A DNA stretch of 64,000 nt, from positions 1 through 64,000 of the forward strand of contig NZ_FTOL01000001.1 of assembly GCF_900156735.1 (NCBI RefSeq), read 5' to 3'. Numbering within the stretch: position 1 is the stretch's first letter; each line of letters starts with the position of its first letter. The position numbers were made by a program, and so were the translations under genes. The DNA comes from Chryseobacterium ureilyticum (GTDB taxonomy: Bacteria > Bacteroidota > Bacteroidia > Flavobacteriales > Weeksellaceae). The notes under the pieces were generated by a model, which worked only from the letters and a program-made list of their open reading frames with translations, had not been told where the DNA came from and searched no databases. Shown here piece by piece: positions 52,316 through 62,985 of the stretch.

Positions 52316-53905
52316 ATGAAAAATAATATAATAAAAAGGGGATTATCAGTTTTATCAGCATCATTAGTAATGGCAATGATAGGATCTTGTTCAGAGGCTG
52401 ATACCTTAGATTTACAACCTTACAATAATATCTATGAAGATGTTGCTTTTACCACTCCGGTAAATGTAGATCTTGCCATTATAGGAGTTTATAATGCTGC
52501 ACAGAATGGAGTTTATAAAACAGCACCTGATGCGGCTAACACCCCTAGAGGATACGTTTTTGGAGCGGCATATACAGAGCAGAATGATGTACGTGGAGAA
52601 GATATGGTGAACACAGCAACATTTTATCAGCTTACTTATACGGCAACTTATGATGGAGGTTCTCCTAATAACTCTCATTATTGGGTGAATGGTTATGGAT
52701 TGGTGAATAAAGCAAATATTACAATCGAAGGAGTAAAAAAAGCAGGCGAAACAGGAGTGATCAAACCTGCAGTGCGTGATAATTATTTAGGAGAAATGTA
52801 TTTCTTAAGAGCACTAGCCCATCTGGAATTATTGAAACATTTTTCACGTCCATATAATTTTACAAGTGATGCAAGTCACCCGGGAATACCTTATCGTACG
52901 ACTGCTATTAATACTCCGGCAGCTATTGAAGAGGGACTTAAAGTAGGAAGAGGTACAGTCGCAGAAACATATGCTAAAATTTTGGCTGATTTAAATTTGG
53001 CAGAAACGCTTACCGCAAGTAAAGGAACAAGAAATGGTAATGCTAAAATTACCAGAGCTACTAAAGAAGCGGCTATTGCTTTGAAAGTTCGTGCTTATCT
53101 TAATATGAGAAATTGGCAAAAAGTGCTTGATGAAGGTGCGAAGTTGGGAGCTGCATATACTCTTACTTTAACTCCGGAGGTTCCATTTATTGTAGCTAAT
53201 AACTATAATAATACAGAATCTATCTTTACTATTGAAAACTCTGCAAATACTAATCCTGGAACTAATGCTGGGTTGGCATCAATGTATAATGACAGATCAT
53301 TAGTATGTATCAGTCCTATTATCTGGAGAAACTCTAAATGGTTGGTTGATGATAAAAGAAGAAGAGATACTTTGATGGTAAGAACAGCTGCTTCAGGGGT
53401 TAAATTCGTTAATAAGTATAAAGATGTTACGAACTTATCAGATGGAGCTCCAATCATGAGATACGCTGAGGTGGTTTTATCAATGGCAGAAGCTAATGCA
53501 AGATTAGGAAATAGCGCAGCTGCACTAGAATTATTAAACAAAGTAAGAAACAGATCATTGGCTAATCCTGCAACTCAGGCATATACATCATCATCATTTG
53601 CAAATGCTACAGCACTTGTGGATGCGATCATTACAGAACGTAGAATTGAATTCTTGGGCGAAGGGATGAGATGGGGAGATATTCATAGATTACTTTATGA
53701 TGATTTGGTACCAACTCCTGGTATACCTGCTAAAATGGCAAACGGAATGCCTACAGCTGCTTCCTTTACACTAGGAACTCCATATACAGGACCTTTAGGA
53801 GTGGCAATGATTCCAAAAACAGACTTCAGAATCCTTTGGCCTATTCCAAATGATGAGGTAGTAAACAATCCTACACTTGCTTCACAGCAAAACCCGGGAT
53901 GGTAA
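52316..53905 (+). CDS. SusD/RagB family nutrient-binding lipoprotein (pair 1)
   Basis: The 529-residue protein starts at the ATG at 52316; the longer frame from 52184 runs back into the SusC gene. It has a lipoprotein signal with lipobox M-I-G-S-C and the SusD start T-L-D-L-Q-P-Y-N. The tetratricopeptide-like helices A-L-A-H-L-E-L-L-K-H-F-S-R-P-Y and R-A-Y-L-N follow, and the family end is R-I-E-F-L-G-E-G-M-R-W-G-D. It binds nutrient on the cell surface as the lid of the adjoining SusC barrel. There is no glycosidase next to it, so peptide or other nutrients are possible. Confidence 0.93.
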   Translation: MKNNIIKRGLSVLSASLVMAMIGSCSEADTLDLQPYNNIYEDVAFTTPVNVDLAIIGVYNAAQNGVYKTAPDAANTPRGYVFGAAYTEQNDVRGEDMVNTATFYQLTYTATYDGGSPNNSHYWVNGYGLVNKANITIEGVKKAGETGVIKPAVRDNYLGEMYFLRALAHLELLKHFSRPYNFTSDASHPGIPYRTTAINTPAAIEEGLKVGRGTVAETYAKILADLNLAETLTASKGTRNGNAKITRATKEAAIALKVRAYLNMRNWQKVLDEGAKLGAAYTLTLTPEVPFIVANNYNNTESIFTIENSANTNPGTNAGLASMYNDRSLVCISPIIWRNSKWLVDDKRRRDTLMVRTAASGVKFVNKYKDVTNLSDGAPIMRYAEVVLSMAEANARLGNSAAALELLNKVRNRSLANPATQAYTSSSFANATALVDAIITERRIEFLGEGMRWGDIHRLLYDDLVPTPGIPAKMANGMPTAASFTLGTPYTGPLGVAMIPKTDFRILWPIPNDEVVNNPTLASQQNPGW

Positions 53906-54463
53906 AAAATGAATATTTAGGTTAGCTTAAAAAGGTAATTGAGTTATAGTGAAAAATACAATTCAATTAACCGTAAATAATGAAAAATTTACTTAAAAAA
54001 ACGTGTTGTTTAAGCTGAATTTATAATATAACATATTAACAAATTTTTAATTTTAACTTCAGTAAGACTGTCTTTTAAGGCAGTCTTTTTGTTTTTTAAA
54101 TAGTCTATTTTAATATATTTTCCATAAAATGCAGTGTTTTTTGGCTTCATTTTAACTAAAATTATACAATGGTTTGTTTTATATTTTTAACTTATATTAT
54201 TTATTTTGGTTTATATTTTTCGTTGTATTTGGTTAATTAATGGACTTTGATTTTTATTTTAATATTTATTAAAATTCCCTTAATGTTTGAAATGCTTTAT
54301 TTTTTGTTAAAATTTTAAATGTAATTATCGTTTTTCTTTATTGTTTTTTTCTGTTCAATGCGGATATGCCCTTTCTGGTAAGCGCTTTTAGCCTTTTAAT
54401 AAATTGATGTTGCTAATATTTATTAACATATTTGTCCTCTTGAATATATTAAAATCTGTTAAT
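53906..54463. other. intergenic region between the two SusC/SusD pairs
   Basis: This 558-base AT-rich region contains the terminator at 54064-54097 and, at its end, the leader block shared with the first SusC gene (54421-54466). I see no gene. The frame back to 54404 for the second SusC gene has no signal-peptide logic and crosses this block. Confidence 0.5.
54064..54097 (+). terminator. terminator after the first SusD gene
   Basis: A 7-bp stem (AAGACTG with CAGTCTT, loop TCTTTTAAGG) is followed by a T-rich run. Confidence 0.75.
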
Positions 54464-57316
54464 ATGAATGTGAAATTGCGTGTTTTGACAGCAGGGGTTC
54501 TGTTTTTTACAGGTCAGGCTGTGTTAGCTCAAGAAAAAGACTCTAAGAACGGTAAGGACAAAGAGACTAAAATTGAGGAAGTAGTTGTACTAGGATATAG
54601 TAAAACAGCTACAAAAGCTAAAACTACAACTTCTTCGGTAACAGTTGGTTCTGAAACCTTGGAAAATAGACCGAATATCTCGGTACTAAACTCGATTCAA
54701 GGAACAGCTCCTGGTATCGTGGTTAACTCAGCATCTGGTTCTCCAGGTTCTGGAAAATTTAATATCCTGATTAGAGGAACAAGCTCCCTTAATGGTTCTA
54801 CAGACCCATTATATGTTATTGACGGAGTTATTACTTCAGGATCTCAGTTCAGAAACCTGAACTCTTATGATATTGATACTTTCAGTATTCTGAAAGATGC
54901 TCAGGCAACTGCTATCTATGGTAACAGAGCTGCAAACGGTGTTGTTGTAATTACTACAAAAGGAGGTAAATTTAACTCAGGATTAAAAGTATCTTATGAT
55001 GCTTTGACATCTTTCAGTCAGTTACCTGATACTAAGTACAACATGTCTAATGCTCAACAGTTGTTACATATTCAAAAAACTTTACAAACTGGTAGAGGGA
55101 ATGAATTAACAAGAGATCAGATCAACAATTTTGATACAGACACTGATTGGAGTAAACAATTTACCCGTATTGGTATTTCTCAGCAGCATAACCTTTCCAT
55201 TACTGGAGGTGGAGAAAACATCAATAACTTTTTCTCTCTAGGATACGTAGACAGTGAAGGTACTGTGAAATCTACTGATTTCAAAAGATTTACTTTAAGA
55301 AATAACATGAATGGTAAATCTAAAGATGGGAAACTGACTTTCGGTACTATCATTGGTTTAGGATATTCTAAGAGAAATCAGTTGGATGATGAAACAAACT
55401 CTGGAATTGCTAACAATACCCTTCAAAACCCATTATTCGGGGGTGTTCTTTCAAGACCATATATTGCACCTTCTCCATATGCGAATGGACGTGATTTATT
55501 CAATGCTGTAGGAGGAGATACTGCTGCCAGCAGACAATGGATTCTTCAGGACAATATCAACGGTGGTATTAGAAACAGATTTACAGAATTAAGTATCTCT
55601 GCCAATGCCAATGTAAATTATAAAATTACAGATTACCTAAGTATTGGAAACAGAACAGGTATTGAGTATAAAGAATATAAAAGAATTTTTGCAAGATCAC
55701 CTCTTGGATACCTTTCAAACAGTGTAGCTGCTAGTGATCAGGCTACTTATGGAGGTAGTGAAGAATTTACAAATACACAGGATTTAACATTCAACAGTAT
55801 TACAAATATTTCATTCAATAAGTCTTTTGGAGATCATACTATTAGTGCAGCAGCATACATGGATTATATCAAAGCTCATGTAAGCTCTACTACTCAAAGA
55901 CAAAATGGATTGAATCCTTTACAGTGGGAATTTGGTGCAGGAACAGGTTATATTCCATTTAACCCAGATACCCCGAACTTGTACAGACCTTCTGCAACTG
56001 CTACAAGAACAAATGCAGGTACATTAGCTTATTTTGGAACTATTGACTATGATTTCCAAGATAAATATGGAGTAAGTGGGGTGATAAGAAGAGATGGATC
56101 TTACCGTTTCTTACCTACAAACAGATGGGAAACTTTCTGGTCAGTAGCTGCAAGATGGAATATTGACAAAGAAAGCTTCATGGCAAATTCTGGATTCAGA
56201 TTGCTTAAACTGAGAGCTTCCATTGGTACTACAGGTAACCAGAATTTAGGAATTGCATCAGATAATGCGAACCCATTGGCATTACTTCCAAATAACTTCC
56301 TTGATTTATATAACGGTTACTCAGGATACCAGAATATGTTAGGTTATAACTTTGTTAACCTGTCAAACCCTTACTTAAAGTGGGAGCAGGTAAAACAAAC
56401 TAACATTGGAGTTGATTATAACTACAAAGGAATTCTTGAAGGTAGTGTAGATTACTATCAGAAAAGAACATCAAGAATGTTCAACGATCTTCAGAAATCT
56501 TCAGCTACCGGTTACTATTCAATCAGAGGTAATGATGGAATCCTTGATAACAAAGGTATTGAAGGTTTGATCAGATATAACGCAATCAAAACTGAAAATA
56601 CCAAACTATCTATTTTCGCGAATGGTGCATACAACTCTAACAAGATTGTTTCCATGTCCAGCGAAAACTTAGCTGGTGATGTAGTACATGCTATTGGAGG
56701 TCCTGCAGGTCAATATCAGTTATATCCATACCTTGGTGTGAATTCTGAAAACGGAAATCTACAGTTCCTTGATAAGAATGGGAATATCACTGAGGCTCCT
56801 ACAGCTGGAGACAGAAGATTAACAGGGAAATCAAGATATGCAAAGTTCACTGGAGGTTTTGGATTTAATTTACAACACAAAGGTTGGTTCCTAGATACAT
56901 TATTCTCTTTCCAACAAGGAGGATGGATCTATGACAACTTATATTCTTGGGTAATGGATCCGAATGCAGCAGCAAACAGAAACCTTTCTGCTGATCTTTT
57001 AGATGCTTGGACTCCTCAGAACAAGAATACTGACGTACCATCACTAGAGGCTTCTAACCTTAGTTTAGGTTCTTCAGACAGATTCCTGCACAGATCAGAT
57101 TTTATAAGACTTAAGAATATCTCTTTAGGATATACATTTAACAAAAACCAATTAGGGAAGCTACCGGTAAGAGGTATCAAAGTTTTTGTTCAGGCTGAAA
57201 ACCTTTATACTTGGACAAAATGGAAAGGATTTGATCCGGAACCAATTACTACGTATTCACTAAACGTATACCCTAACCCAAAAACCGTATCAGTAGGTTT
57301 AAATGTTGATTTTTAA
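54464..57316 (+). CDS. SusC/RagA family TonB-linked outer-membrane protein (pair 2)
   Basis: A 950-residue transporter from the ATG at 54464, where the signal peptide M-N-V-K-L-R-V-L-T-A-G-V-L-F-F-T-G-Q begins. The upstream frame to 54404 is not used. The TonB-box region is K-I-E-E-V-V-V-L-G-Y-S. The plug has I-L-I-R-G-T-S-S-L, P-L-Y-V-I-D-G-V and F-S-I-L-K-D-A-Q-A-T-A-I-Y-G-N-R-A-A-N-G-V. It resembles pair 1 in design, including lack of the N-terminal regulatory domain, but the barrel differs. The SusD gene follows after 12 bases. Confidence 0.95.
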   Translation: MNVKLRVLTAGVLFFTGQAVLAQEKDSKNGKDKETKIEEVVVLGYSKTATKAKTTTSSVTVGSETLENRPNISVLNSIQGTAPGIVVNSASGSPGSGKFNILIRGTSSLNGSTDPLYVIDGVITSGSQFRNLNSYDIDTFSILKDAQATAIYGNRAANGVVVITTKGGKFNSGLKVSYDALTSFSQLPDTKYNMSNAQQLLHIQKTLQTGRGNELTRDQINNFDTDTDWSKQFTRIGISQQHNLSITGGGENINNFFSLGYVDSEGTVKSTDFKRFTLRNNMNGKSKDGKLTFGTIIGLGYSKRNQLDDETNSGIANNTLQNPLFGGVLSRPYIAPSPYANGRDLFNAVGGDTAASRQWILQDNINGGIRNRFTELSISANANVNYKITDYLSIGNRTGIEYKEYKRIFARSPLGYLSNSVAASDQATYGGSEEFTNTQDLTFNSITNISFNKSFGDHTISAAAYMDYIKAHVSSTTQRQNGLNPLQWEFGAGTGYIPFNPDTPNLYRPSATATRTNAGTLAYFGTIDYDFQDKYGVSGVIRRDGSYRFLPTNRWETFWSVAARWNIDKESFMANSGFRLLKLRASIGTTGNQNLGIASDNANPLALLPNNFLDLYNGYSGYQNMLGYNFVNLSNPYLKWEQVKQTNIGVDYNYKGILEGSVDYYQKRTSRMFNDLQKSSATGYYSIRGNDGILDNKGIEGLIRYNAIKTENTKLSIFANGAYNSNKIVSMSSENLAGDVVHAIGGPAGQYQLYPYLGVNSENGNLQFLDKNGNITEAPTAGDRRLTGKSRYAKFTGGFGFNLQHKGWFLDTLFSFQQGGWIYDNLYSWVMDPNAAANRNLSADLLDAWTPQNKNTDVPSLEASNLSLGSSDRFLHRSDFIRLKNISLGYTFNKNQLGKLPVRGIKVFVQAENLYTWTKWKGFDPEPITTYSLNVYPNPKTVSVGLNVDF

Positions 57317-57328
57317 TATAGAAAGATT

Positions 57329-59005
57329 ATGAAAAGAATTATAAATACAGTCTTAATTGTAGCTACTTTATCTTCTGCAGCATTTACATTGAACAGCTGC
57401 CAGGATGCTCTTGATATCAAGCAGGCAGGAGAGTTACAGGAACAAGATTTATATACAAGTGTTGCTAATTTAAGTGAAGTTCTGAATGGATCTATATATG
57501 CTCAGCTAGATCCTATCGATGAGATCTATTTTACTGCTGTTTTTACAGATGAAGTAAAGCCTGGATCAGGAAGTGGCGGACAGGAATATGCACTACACAG
57601 ACATTTCCTTGATGCTGCAAGCCCTGTGGTTACTGGTGGAACTGTAAGTACTGCTTCAAGTGACGGGATTTGGTTAAATCACTATAAAGTAATCAATAGA
57701 GTAAACAGACTTCTTGAAGGAGCTAAGAAAGTTACACCTACTTCAGACAAAGAGAAGCAAACATATAATGAAATTCTTGCACAGGCTAGAGCCATAAGAG
57801 CTTATTGCTACGTACAGCTTGAAGCATATTTTTCTAAAGATATGAAAGATGCTAATGCGTTAGGAGTTATGCTTGTAAAAGACGTTCCTTCTACGGATGT
57901 TCAGCTACCTAGAGTAAAAAATCAGGATGTTTATGACTTCATTAATGCTGATTTAGATTATGCAAGAGGTATTTTAGGAGGTGCTAAAAATCCAATGAGA
58001 TATTTCGTTGATAAGAACTTTGTAAACGCTGTTGCTGCTCGTTTTAACCTTTATAGAGGTGAGACAGCATTAGCTAAGCAATATGCACAAGCAGTAATTA
58101 CTGAATCTGGATTATCTCTTACAGCTGCAATGCCTATCGAGGGAATAAATACTGTAGTTAAAGATGCAAGCGGTAATCCATTTAATTCTGGAAAATTTAC
58201 AGAGCCAGTAACTAAAAATTGGAATATTGCATTCTATGGAGGAATTGATGCTACAAACGGAAATGGTATTGCAGGAGGTTCTTTCAATCCATATAGAAGA
58301 ATGTGGGCAGATAGTGATAACGGTGAAGTTATATTCTCACTAAACAGACTTCCTTTAGGAGCAGGTGGATCTATGGGATCAAGATGGAATACCAATAATT
58401 CTAACCTTAAAGGAACACCAATGTGGTTCTGGGGGAGAAACTTATATAACATCTTCAAAAATACACCAGGAGATATCAGAAAATATGCTTATGTAGACCC
58501 TTCTTCAGATGCGAAAGCTGATTATGCTAGTGCAACAGCTGGAAATACAAGAAAAGATGCATTGGTAATTGATAAATATCCTGGGAAAACAAGTACATCT
58601 ACCAGAAATGATGTTAAAGTTTTCAGATTATCAGAGATGTATTTTATTCTTGCTGAAGCTGAAGTAGCTGCAGGAAACCTTTCAACAGCACACGACTTGA
58701 TTCAGAAAGTAAGAGAAGCTAGAAACTATGCAAACGCAGCAGTAACGCCTACTTATTCTAATACTCAAGCAGCTTACGAAGATATCCTGAAAGAACGTAG
58801 AGTTGAATTAGCTCTTGAAGGACACCGTTTTATTGACCTAAGAAGACTTGCTGCAAAAGCTAATGTTGAAATGGACAGAAACAATACCGACGATATTATC
58901 CCGGTTAAGAACCTTAAGAATGGTGATTACAGATATATTCTACCTATTCCAATTAAGGAAATGTCCGCAAACCCGAATATGGAACAAAATGACGGTTACT
59001 ACTAG
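57329..59005 (+). CDS. SusD/RagB family nutrient-binding lipoprotein (pair 2)
   Basis: A 558-residue surface lipoprotein with lipobox T-L-N-S-C. The TPR-like helices A-R-A-I-R-A-Y-C-Y-V-Q-L-E-A-Y-F and the SusD C-terminal motif R-R-V-E-L-A-L-E-G-H-R-F-I-D-L-R-R are intact. It pairs with the SusC directly upstream. The Gly/Ser-rich stretch near residues 80-110 may be a ligand loop. Substrate unknown; no carbohydrate-active enzyme lies beside it. Confidence 0.93.
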   Translation: MKRIINTVLIVATLSSAAFTLNSCQDALDIKQAGELQEQDLYTSVANLSEVLNGSIYAQLDPIDEIYFTAVFTDEVKPGSGSGGQEYALHRHFLDAASPVVTGGTVSTASSDGIWLNHYKVINRVNRLLEGAKKVTPTSDKEKQTYNEILAQARAIRAYCYVQLEAYFSKDMKDANALGVMLVKDVPSTDVQLPRVKNQDVYDFINADLDYARGILGGAKNPMRYFVDKNFVNAVAARFNLYRGETALAKQYAQAVITESGLSLTAAMPIEGINTVVKDASGNPFNSGKFTEPVTKNWNIAFYGGIDATNGNGIAGGSFNPYRRMWADSDNGEVIFSLNRLPLGAGGSMGSRWNTNNSNLKGTPMWFWGRNLYNIFKNTPGDIRKYAYVDPSSDAKADYASATAGNTRKDALVIDKYPGKTSTSTRNDVKVFRLSEMYFILAEAEVAAGNLSTAHDLIQKVREARNYANAAVTPTYSNTQAAYEDILKERRVELALEGHRFIDLRRLAAKANVEMDRNNTDDIIPVKNLKNGDYRYILPIPIKEMSANPNMEQNDGYY

Positions 59006-59029
59006 TCATTGTTAACATACTTAAAATTG

Positions 59030-59058
59030 CCCTTGAAGTTTACTTCAGGGGTTTTTTT
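59030..59058 (+). terminator. terminator after the second SusD gene
   Basis: A 10-bp stem with one G-T pair (CCCTTGAAGT-type arms, with ACTTCAGGGG on the right) has a very short loop and is followed by T7. Confidence 0.75.
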
Positions 59059-59064
59059 GTATCA

Positions 59065-60003
59065 TTAATGCGTATTATTATTTTGAATAAACAGATTGAT
59101 CTGATAGTTTTTAGGAGTAATCCCAACCAGCTGCTTAAAAACTCTCGTAAAATAATTGGTATCAGAAAAACCTGTCTGAAAAGCAGTCTCTTTAATGCTG
59201 TTTTGCCCCGCCAGCAATTCCTTAGCCTTATTGATTCTTTCCTGTAGAATAAAGTCATTTGGAGAGATCCCCAGCTCATCCCTGAACATTTTAAAAAAGT
59301 TGGATTTACTCACATAAGCAAGTTTGGCAATACTCTCAATAGATAATTTCTGATGGAGATTTCTTTTAATATAATCCACCACAAAGCCTATTCTGGACTT
59401 ATTCTTTATAATATTCTTTTCGACCAGACTTCTTGCCTGTGTCTGCATGAGCCTTATTAAAAGCTCTTTAAGTGCAAAATCTGCCATAATATCCTTCTGA
59501 GAATTATCGTCCATAGCAATCCTCATAATATTATTTGTGGCAGAAGCCAGCGCCTGATTATTAAAAAGAAAATACTCATCCAGTTGAATATTCCACTGGG
59601 AAGATTCATCTACCTTAGGGAGATTATAATTCAGATAATTAAGAGAATCTTCTATAAAATCAGGATTAAGACTTAAAGAAATACATTGGGTAGCCGTTTC
59701 ATCAGCTTCCGGGAAATCAATAACCATAGTTTCTCCGGGAGCAACTAAAATACTTTCACCCGGCAAATAATCAAAATAGTTGGTTTTGTTATCCAGCTTC
59801 ATATGCTTTTTACCTCTTAGCATAGCCGTGAATGCAATATTTTCAAAATGAAGCTCTACCCCAAAAGCAGCCTTGTGTGTTTCATAAATGCTGAATTCAC
59901 AATTGTTCATATTGAATGTAGTCTGGTTTTCAACCAGCCTCAATAGTTGCTTTTCGTGTGTCAATTTAGGAGTATCTAATAAAAGCTTTCTATCGTTATT
60001 CAT
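59065..60003 (-). CDS. AraC family transcriptional regulator, divergent from the aldehyde dehydrogenase gene
   Basis: A 312-residue regulator. The N-terminal part (about 30-130, with L-H-F-E-N-I-A-F and PGESILVAPGETMVIDFPEA) is cupin-like. The C-terminal 100 residues are an AraC double helix-turn-helix (KLSIESIAKLAYVSKSNFFK, then SIKETAFQTGFSDTNYFTR). It is divergent from the aldehyde dehydrogenase gene, with a 182-base shared promoter region. This arrangement makes it the likely activator of the alcohol/aldehyde genes, in the manner of regulators of acetaldehyde or ethanol oxidation. The inducer is not known. Confidence 0.88.
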   Translation of the reverse strand: MNNDRKLLLDTPKLTHEKQLLRLVENQTTFNMNNCEFSIYETHKAAFGVELHFENIAFTAMLRGKKHMKLDNKTNYFDYLPGESILVAPGETMVIDFPEADETATQCISLSLNPDFIEDSLNYLNYNLPKVDESSQWNIQLDEYFLFNNQALASATNNIMRIAMDDNSQKDIMADFALKELLIRLMQTQARSLVEKNIIKNKSRIGFVVDYIKRNLHQKLSIESIAKLAYVSKSNFFKMFRDELGISPNDFILQERINKAKELLAGQNSIKETAFQTGFSDTNYFTRVFKQLVGITPKNYQINLFIQNNNTH

Positions 60004-60185
60004 TTCTAAAAAAATTAAGGAAACCAGTATTTCAAATATATAAAATCCAAGCCTATGTTGCTGTTAATAAAATGATAAAATTCATATCGTAAGACGATTT
60101 TGCACTTTTTTTATACGATTGTGCTATATTTTTTGAAGCATCTGCATGTAATTTGGCATTATCGAAAAAATAAAATAAGAATACT

Positions 60186-61715
60186 ATGAGCACACTTACA
60201 GAACCAAGATCGGCAACACTTTTACAGCGTCCGGAGTTTAAAAGCAGATATGATAACTATATTGGGGGGGAATTTACACCTCCAGTTAAAGGACAATATT
60301 TTGATGTGGTTTCACCTGTTGATGGTAAAAATTTCACTCAGGTTGCCCATTCAACCAAAGAAGATTTGGAGCTAGCTGTAGATGCTGCAGAAAAAGCATT
60401 TCAAACCTGGAAAAATACTTCATCTACAGAGCGAAGCATCATCCTGAACAAAATCGCAGACAGAATTGAGCAGAACCTAGAATATCTTGCTACCGTAGAA
60501 ACTATAGACAACGGTAAAGCAGTAAGAGAAACTTTGGCAGCAGATATGCCATTGGCAATCGATCATTTCAGATACTTTGCTTCTGTCATTCGTGCAGAAG
60601 AAGGATCGCATAATGAATTGGATAAAGATACCGTTTCTCTTATCGTTCATGAACCACTTGGAGTAATAGCACAGATTATCCCTTGGAATTTCCCTATTCT
60701 GATGGCAGTTTGGAAGCTGGCTCCGGCATTGGCTGCTGGAAATTGCGTCGTATTGAAGCCTGCAGAAAGTACCCCTGTTTCCATTATGGTTTTAATGGAA
60801 TTGGTTGGAGACTTACTACCTGCCGGCGTTATAAATATTGTTAACGGCTTCGGTGCTGAGTTGGGAAGAGCACTAGTGACAAACCCTAAAGTTGCTAAAG
60901 CAGCATTTACAGGCTCCACGGCTACAGGTCGATTAGTAATGCAGTATGCAACAGAAAATATCATCCCTGTTACCCTAGAATTGGGAGGAAAGTCACCGAA
61001 TGTATTCTTCAATTCAGTAATGGATGCAGATGATGAATTCCTTGATAAAGCCATTGAAGGAGCTGTTCTTTTTGCCCTTAATCAGGGAGAAATTTGTACA
61101 TGTCCATCAAGACTTTTAGTACAAGAAGATATCGCAGATGCATTTATAGAAAGAGTGGTAGAAAGAGTGAAAGCTATCAAGGTAGGGAACCCATTAGACA
61201 AAACTGTAATGATGGGAGCACAGGCTTCTCAGATTCAGAAAGATAAAATTCTCTCTTATATCCAACTTGGAGTAGAGGAAGGAGCTGAAGTATTGGTAGG
61301 TGGTGCTGTAAACAACTTAGGAGATGATCTTGAAGACGGATTCTACATTCAGCCAACCATTTTCAAAGGGAACAATAAAATGAGAATCTTCCAGGAAGAA
61401 ATCTTCGGTCCGGTGCTGGCATTCACAACCTTTAAAGATGAAGACGAAGCTGTGAAAATAGCTAACGATACCATCTACGGGCTTGGAGCAGGAGTATGGA
61501 CCAGAGATGCCCATCAGCTATATAATATTCCGCGTCAGATTGAAGCGGGAAGAGTTTGGGTGAATCAATATCATTCATATCCGGCTGGAGCACCTTTCGG
61601 TGGTTACAAGCAGTCTGGAATTGGTAGAGAAAATCATAAAATGATGCTCGATCATTATCGTCAGACCAAAAATATGCTGATCTCTTATAACAAAAACAAG
61701 TTAGGTTTCTTTTAA
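60186..61715 (+). CDS. NAD-dependent aldehyde dehydrogenase (acetaldehyde dehydrogenase type)
   Basis: A 509-residue aldehyde dehydrogenase that oxidises an aldehyde, probably acetaldehyde, to the acid. Its length and start resemble AldB/ExaC enzymes. The NAD site is P-W-N-F-P-I-L-M (about 164-171) with K in L-K-P-A-E-S-T and F-T-G-S-T-A-T-G; the general base is E265 in L-E-L-G-G-K and the nucleophile C304 in [11 protein letters not shown] second cysteine at 306 follows the catalytic one. It is the first gene of a unit with the alcohol dehydrogenase and DUF779 genes. Confidence 0.93.
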   Translation: MSTLTEPRSATLLQRPEFKSRYDNYIGGEFTPPVKGQYFDVVSPVDGKNFTQVAHSTKEDLELAVDAAEKAFQTWKNTSSTERSIILNKIADRIEQNLEYLATVETIDNGKAVRETLAADMPLAIDHFRYFASVIRAEEGSHNELDKDTVSLIVHEPLGVIAQIIPWNFPILMAVWKLAPALAAGNCVVLKPAESTPVSIMVLMELVGDLLPAGVINIVNGFGAELGRALVTNPKVAKAAFTGSTATGRLVMQYATENIIPVTLELGGKSPNVFFNSVMDADDEFLDKAIEGAVLFALNQGEICTCPSRLLVQEDIADAFIERVVERVKAIKVGNPLDKTVMMGAQASQIQKDKILSYIQLGVEEGAEVLVGGAVNNLGDDLEDGFYIQPTIFKGNNKMRIFQEEIFGPVLAFTTFKDEDEAVKIANDTIYGLGAGVWTRDAHQLYNIPRQIEAGRVWVNQYHSYPAGAPFGGYKQSGIGRENHKMMLDHYRQTKNMLISYNKNKLGFF

Positions 61716-61728
61716 TATTAAATTTTAG

Positions 61729-61857
61729 GACGTGCCCGATTGCCTTGGCTTATTCCAGGGCAAACCGGTCGGGCTATGCAGGGCTCCATTTCATTTCGGT
61801 GCTTCATTGCATTCCGCACCGGCTCGTTCCTCGCCACCCTTACTATCCCTCACGCAG
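61729..61857. repeat. GC-rich structured intergenic element
   Basis: This 130-base stretch is much richer in G+C than its surroundings. It folds into a long hairpin: GCCCGA (61734-61739) with TCGGGC (61769-61774), and TTGCCTTGG (61740-61748) with CCAGGGCAA (61755-61763), with a five-base bulge. A second stem is CGGTGC (61797-61802) with GCACCG (61816-61821). The end, ACTATCCCTCACGC, resembles the ends of long interspersed repeats that I remember from flavobacterial genomes. It sits inside the aldehyde/alcohol dehydrogenase operon, where it could act in mRNA processing. Confidence 0.65.
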
Positions 61858-61936
61858 AGAATATCAGTCTTATCCGGAATACAGCGGATGAGCAGGAAAC
61901 TATTATCCCATAAAAAACTGAATTAAAAAATAAAAT

Positions 61937-62971
61937 ATGATCCCAAAAACAATGAAAGCTGCCGTAGTTCAGGGCTACGGACAACCCCTGAAAATCGAAG
62001 AAGTACCTGTAAGAGAACCAGGAAGATATGAAGTTCTTGTGAAAGTGATTGCTTGTGGTGTATGCCATACAGACTTACATGCAGTAGATGGCGATTGGCC
62101 CGCAAAACCTAAAATGCCTCTTATCCCGGGACACGAAGGAGTAGGAATTGTAGTAGCCTGCGGACCCGAAGCTTTTGTAAAAGAAGGAGATGCTGTAGGT
62201 GTTCCGTGGCTGTATAGCGCTTGCGGATGCTGTGATTATTGTATAACAGGTTGGGAAACTCTTTGTGAAGCTCAAAAAAATGGCGGTTATAGTGTAGATG
62301 GTGGTTTTGCAGAATATGTTATTGCAGATTCAAGATATGTAGGTCACCTGAAATCAAATGTTAACTTTTTGGAAATTGCTCCCATCTTATGTGCCGGAGT
62401 AACCGTTTATAAAGGATTAAAAGAAACAGAAACAAAGCCGGGAGAATGGGTAGCAATATCAGGAATCGGCGGATTGGGACATGTGGCAGTTCAGTATGCA
62501 AAAGCTATGGGAATGCATGTGGCAGCCATTGATGTAGCAGATGACAAACTGGATTTAGCCAAAAAACTTGGGGCAGATCTTGTCGTAAATGCAAAAAATA
62601 CAGATCCCGGAGAATATTTACATAAAGAAGTAGGCGGGATGCATGGCGCGCTGATTACAGCAGTTTCACCTATTGCTTTCAAACAAGGAATAGATGTTTT
62701 AAGAAGAAAAGGAACCATTGCTCTTAACGGACTTCCGCCAGGATCATTTGAACTTCCGATTTTTGAAACCGTTTTAAAAAGAATCACCGTAAGAGGTTCT
62801 ATTGTAGGAACAAGAAAAGATTTACAGGAAGCTCTTGACTTTGCCAATGAAGGGTTGGTAAAAGCAACAGTCACTTCAGCCAAATTAGAAGATATCAATG
62901 ATGTTTTTGACAAAATGAAAAAAGGTCAGATTGACGGAAGAATCGTATTGGATATTGCAAACTCAAATTAA
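61937..62971 (+). CDS. adhP: zinc-dependent alcohol dehydrogenase
   Basis: A 344-residue medium-chain dehydrogenase that interconverts primary alcohols and aldehydes with NAD. Catalytic zinc ligands are C43 in C-G-V-C-H-T-D, H66 in G-H-E-G-V-G and a cysteine in L-C-A-G-V-T-V-Y near 155. The structural zinc is held by C96, C99, C102 and C110. The cofactor site is [10 protein letters not shown]. With the aldehyde dehydrogenase it makes a two-step alcohol to acid route. A hairpin follows it, before the DUF779 gene. Confidence 0.93.
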   Translation: MIPKTMKAAVVQGYGQPLKIEEVPVREPGRYEVLVKVIACGVCHTDLHAVDGDWPAKPKMPLIPGHEGVGIVVACGPEAFVKEGDAVGVPWLYSACGCCDYCITGWETLCEAQKNGGYSVDGGFAEYVIADSRYVGHLKSNVNFLEIAPILCAGVTVYKGLKETETKPGEWVAISGIGGLGHVAVQYAKAMGMHVAAIDVADDKLDLAKKLGADLVVNAKNTDPGEYLHKEVGGMHGALITAVSPIAFKQGIDVLRRKGTIALNGLPPGSFELPIFETVLKRITVRGSIVGTRKDLQEALDFANEGLVKATVTSAKLEDINDVFDKMKKGQIDGRIVLDIANSN

Positions 62972-62985
62972 ACAATGAGAGACAG

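Noticed and set aside
54404..54463. Twenty-codon extension of the second SusC gene
   Set aside because: It covers the leader block shared with the first SusC gene, and the signal peptide begins at 54464.
61732..61926. 64-codon frame in the GC-rich element
   Set aside because: Pro, Ser and Arg-rich sequence from a structured repeat, with no family similarity.
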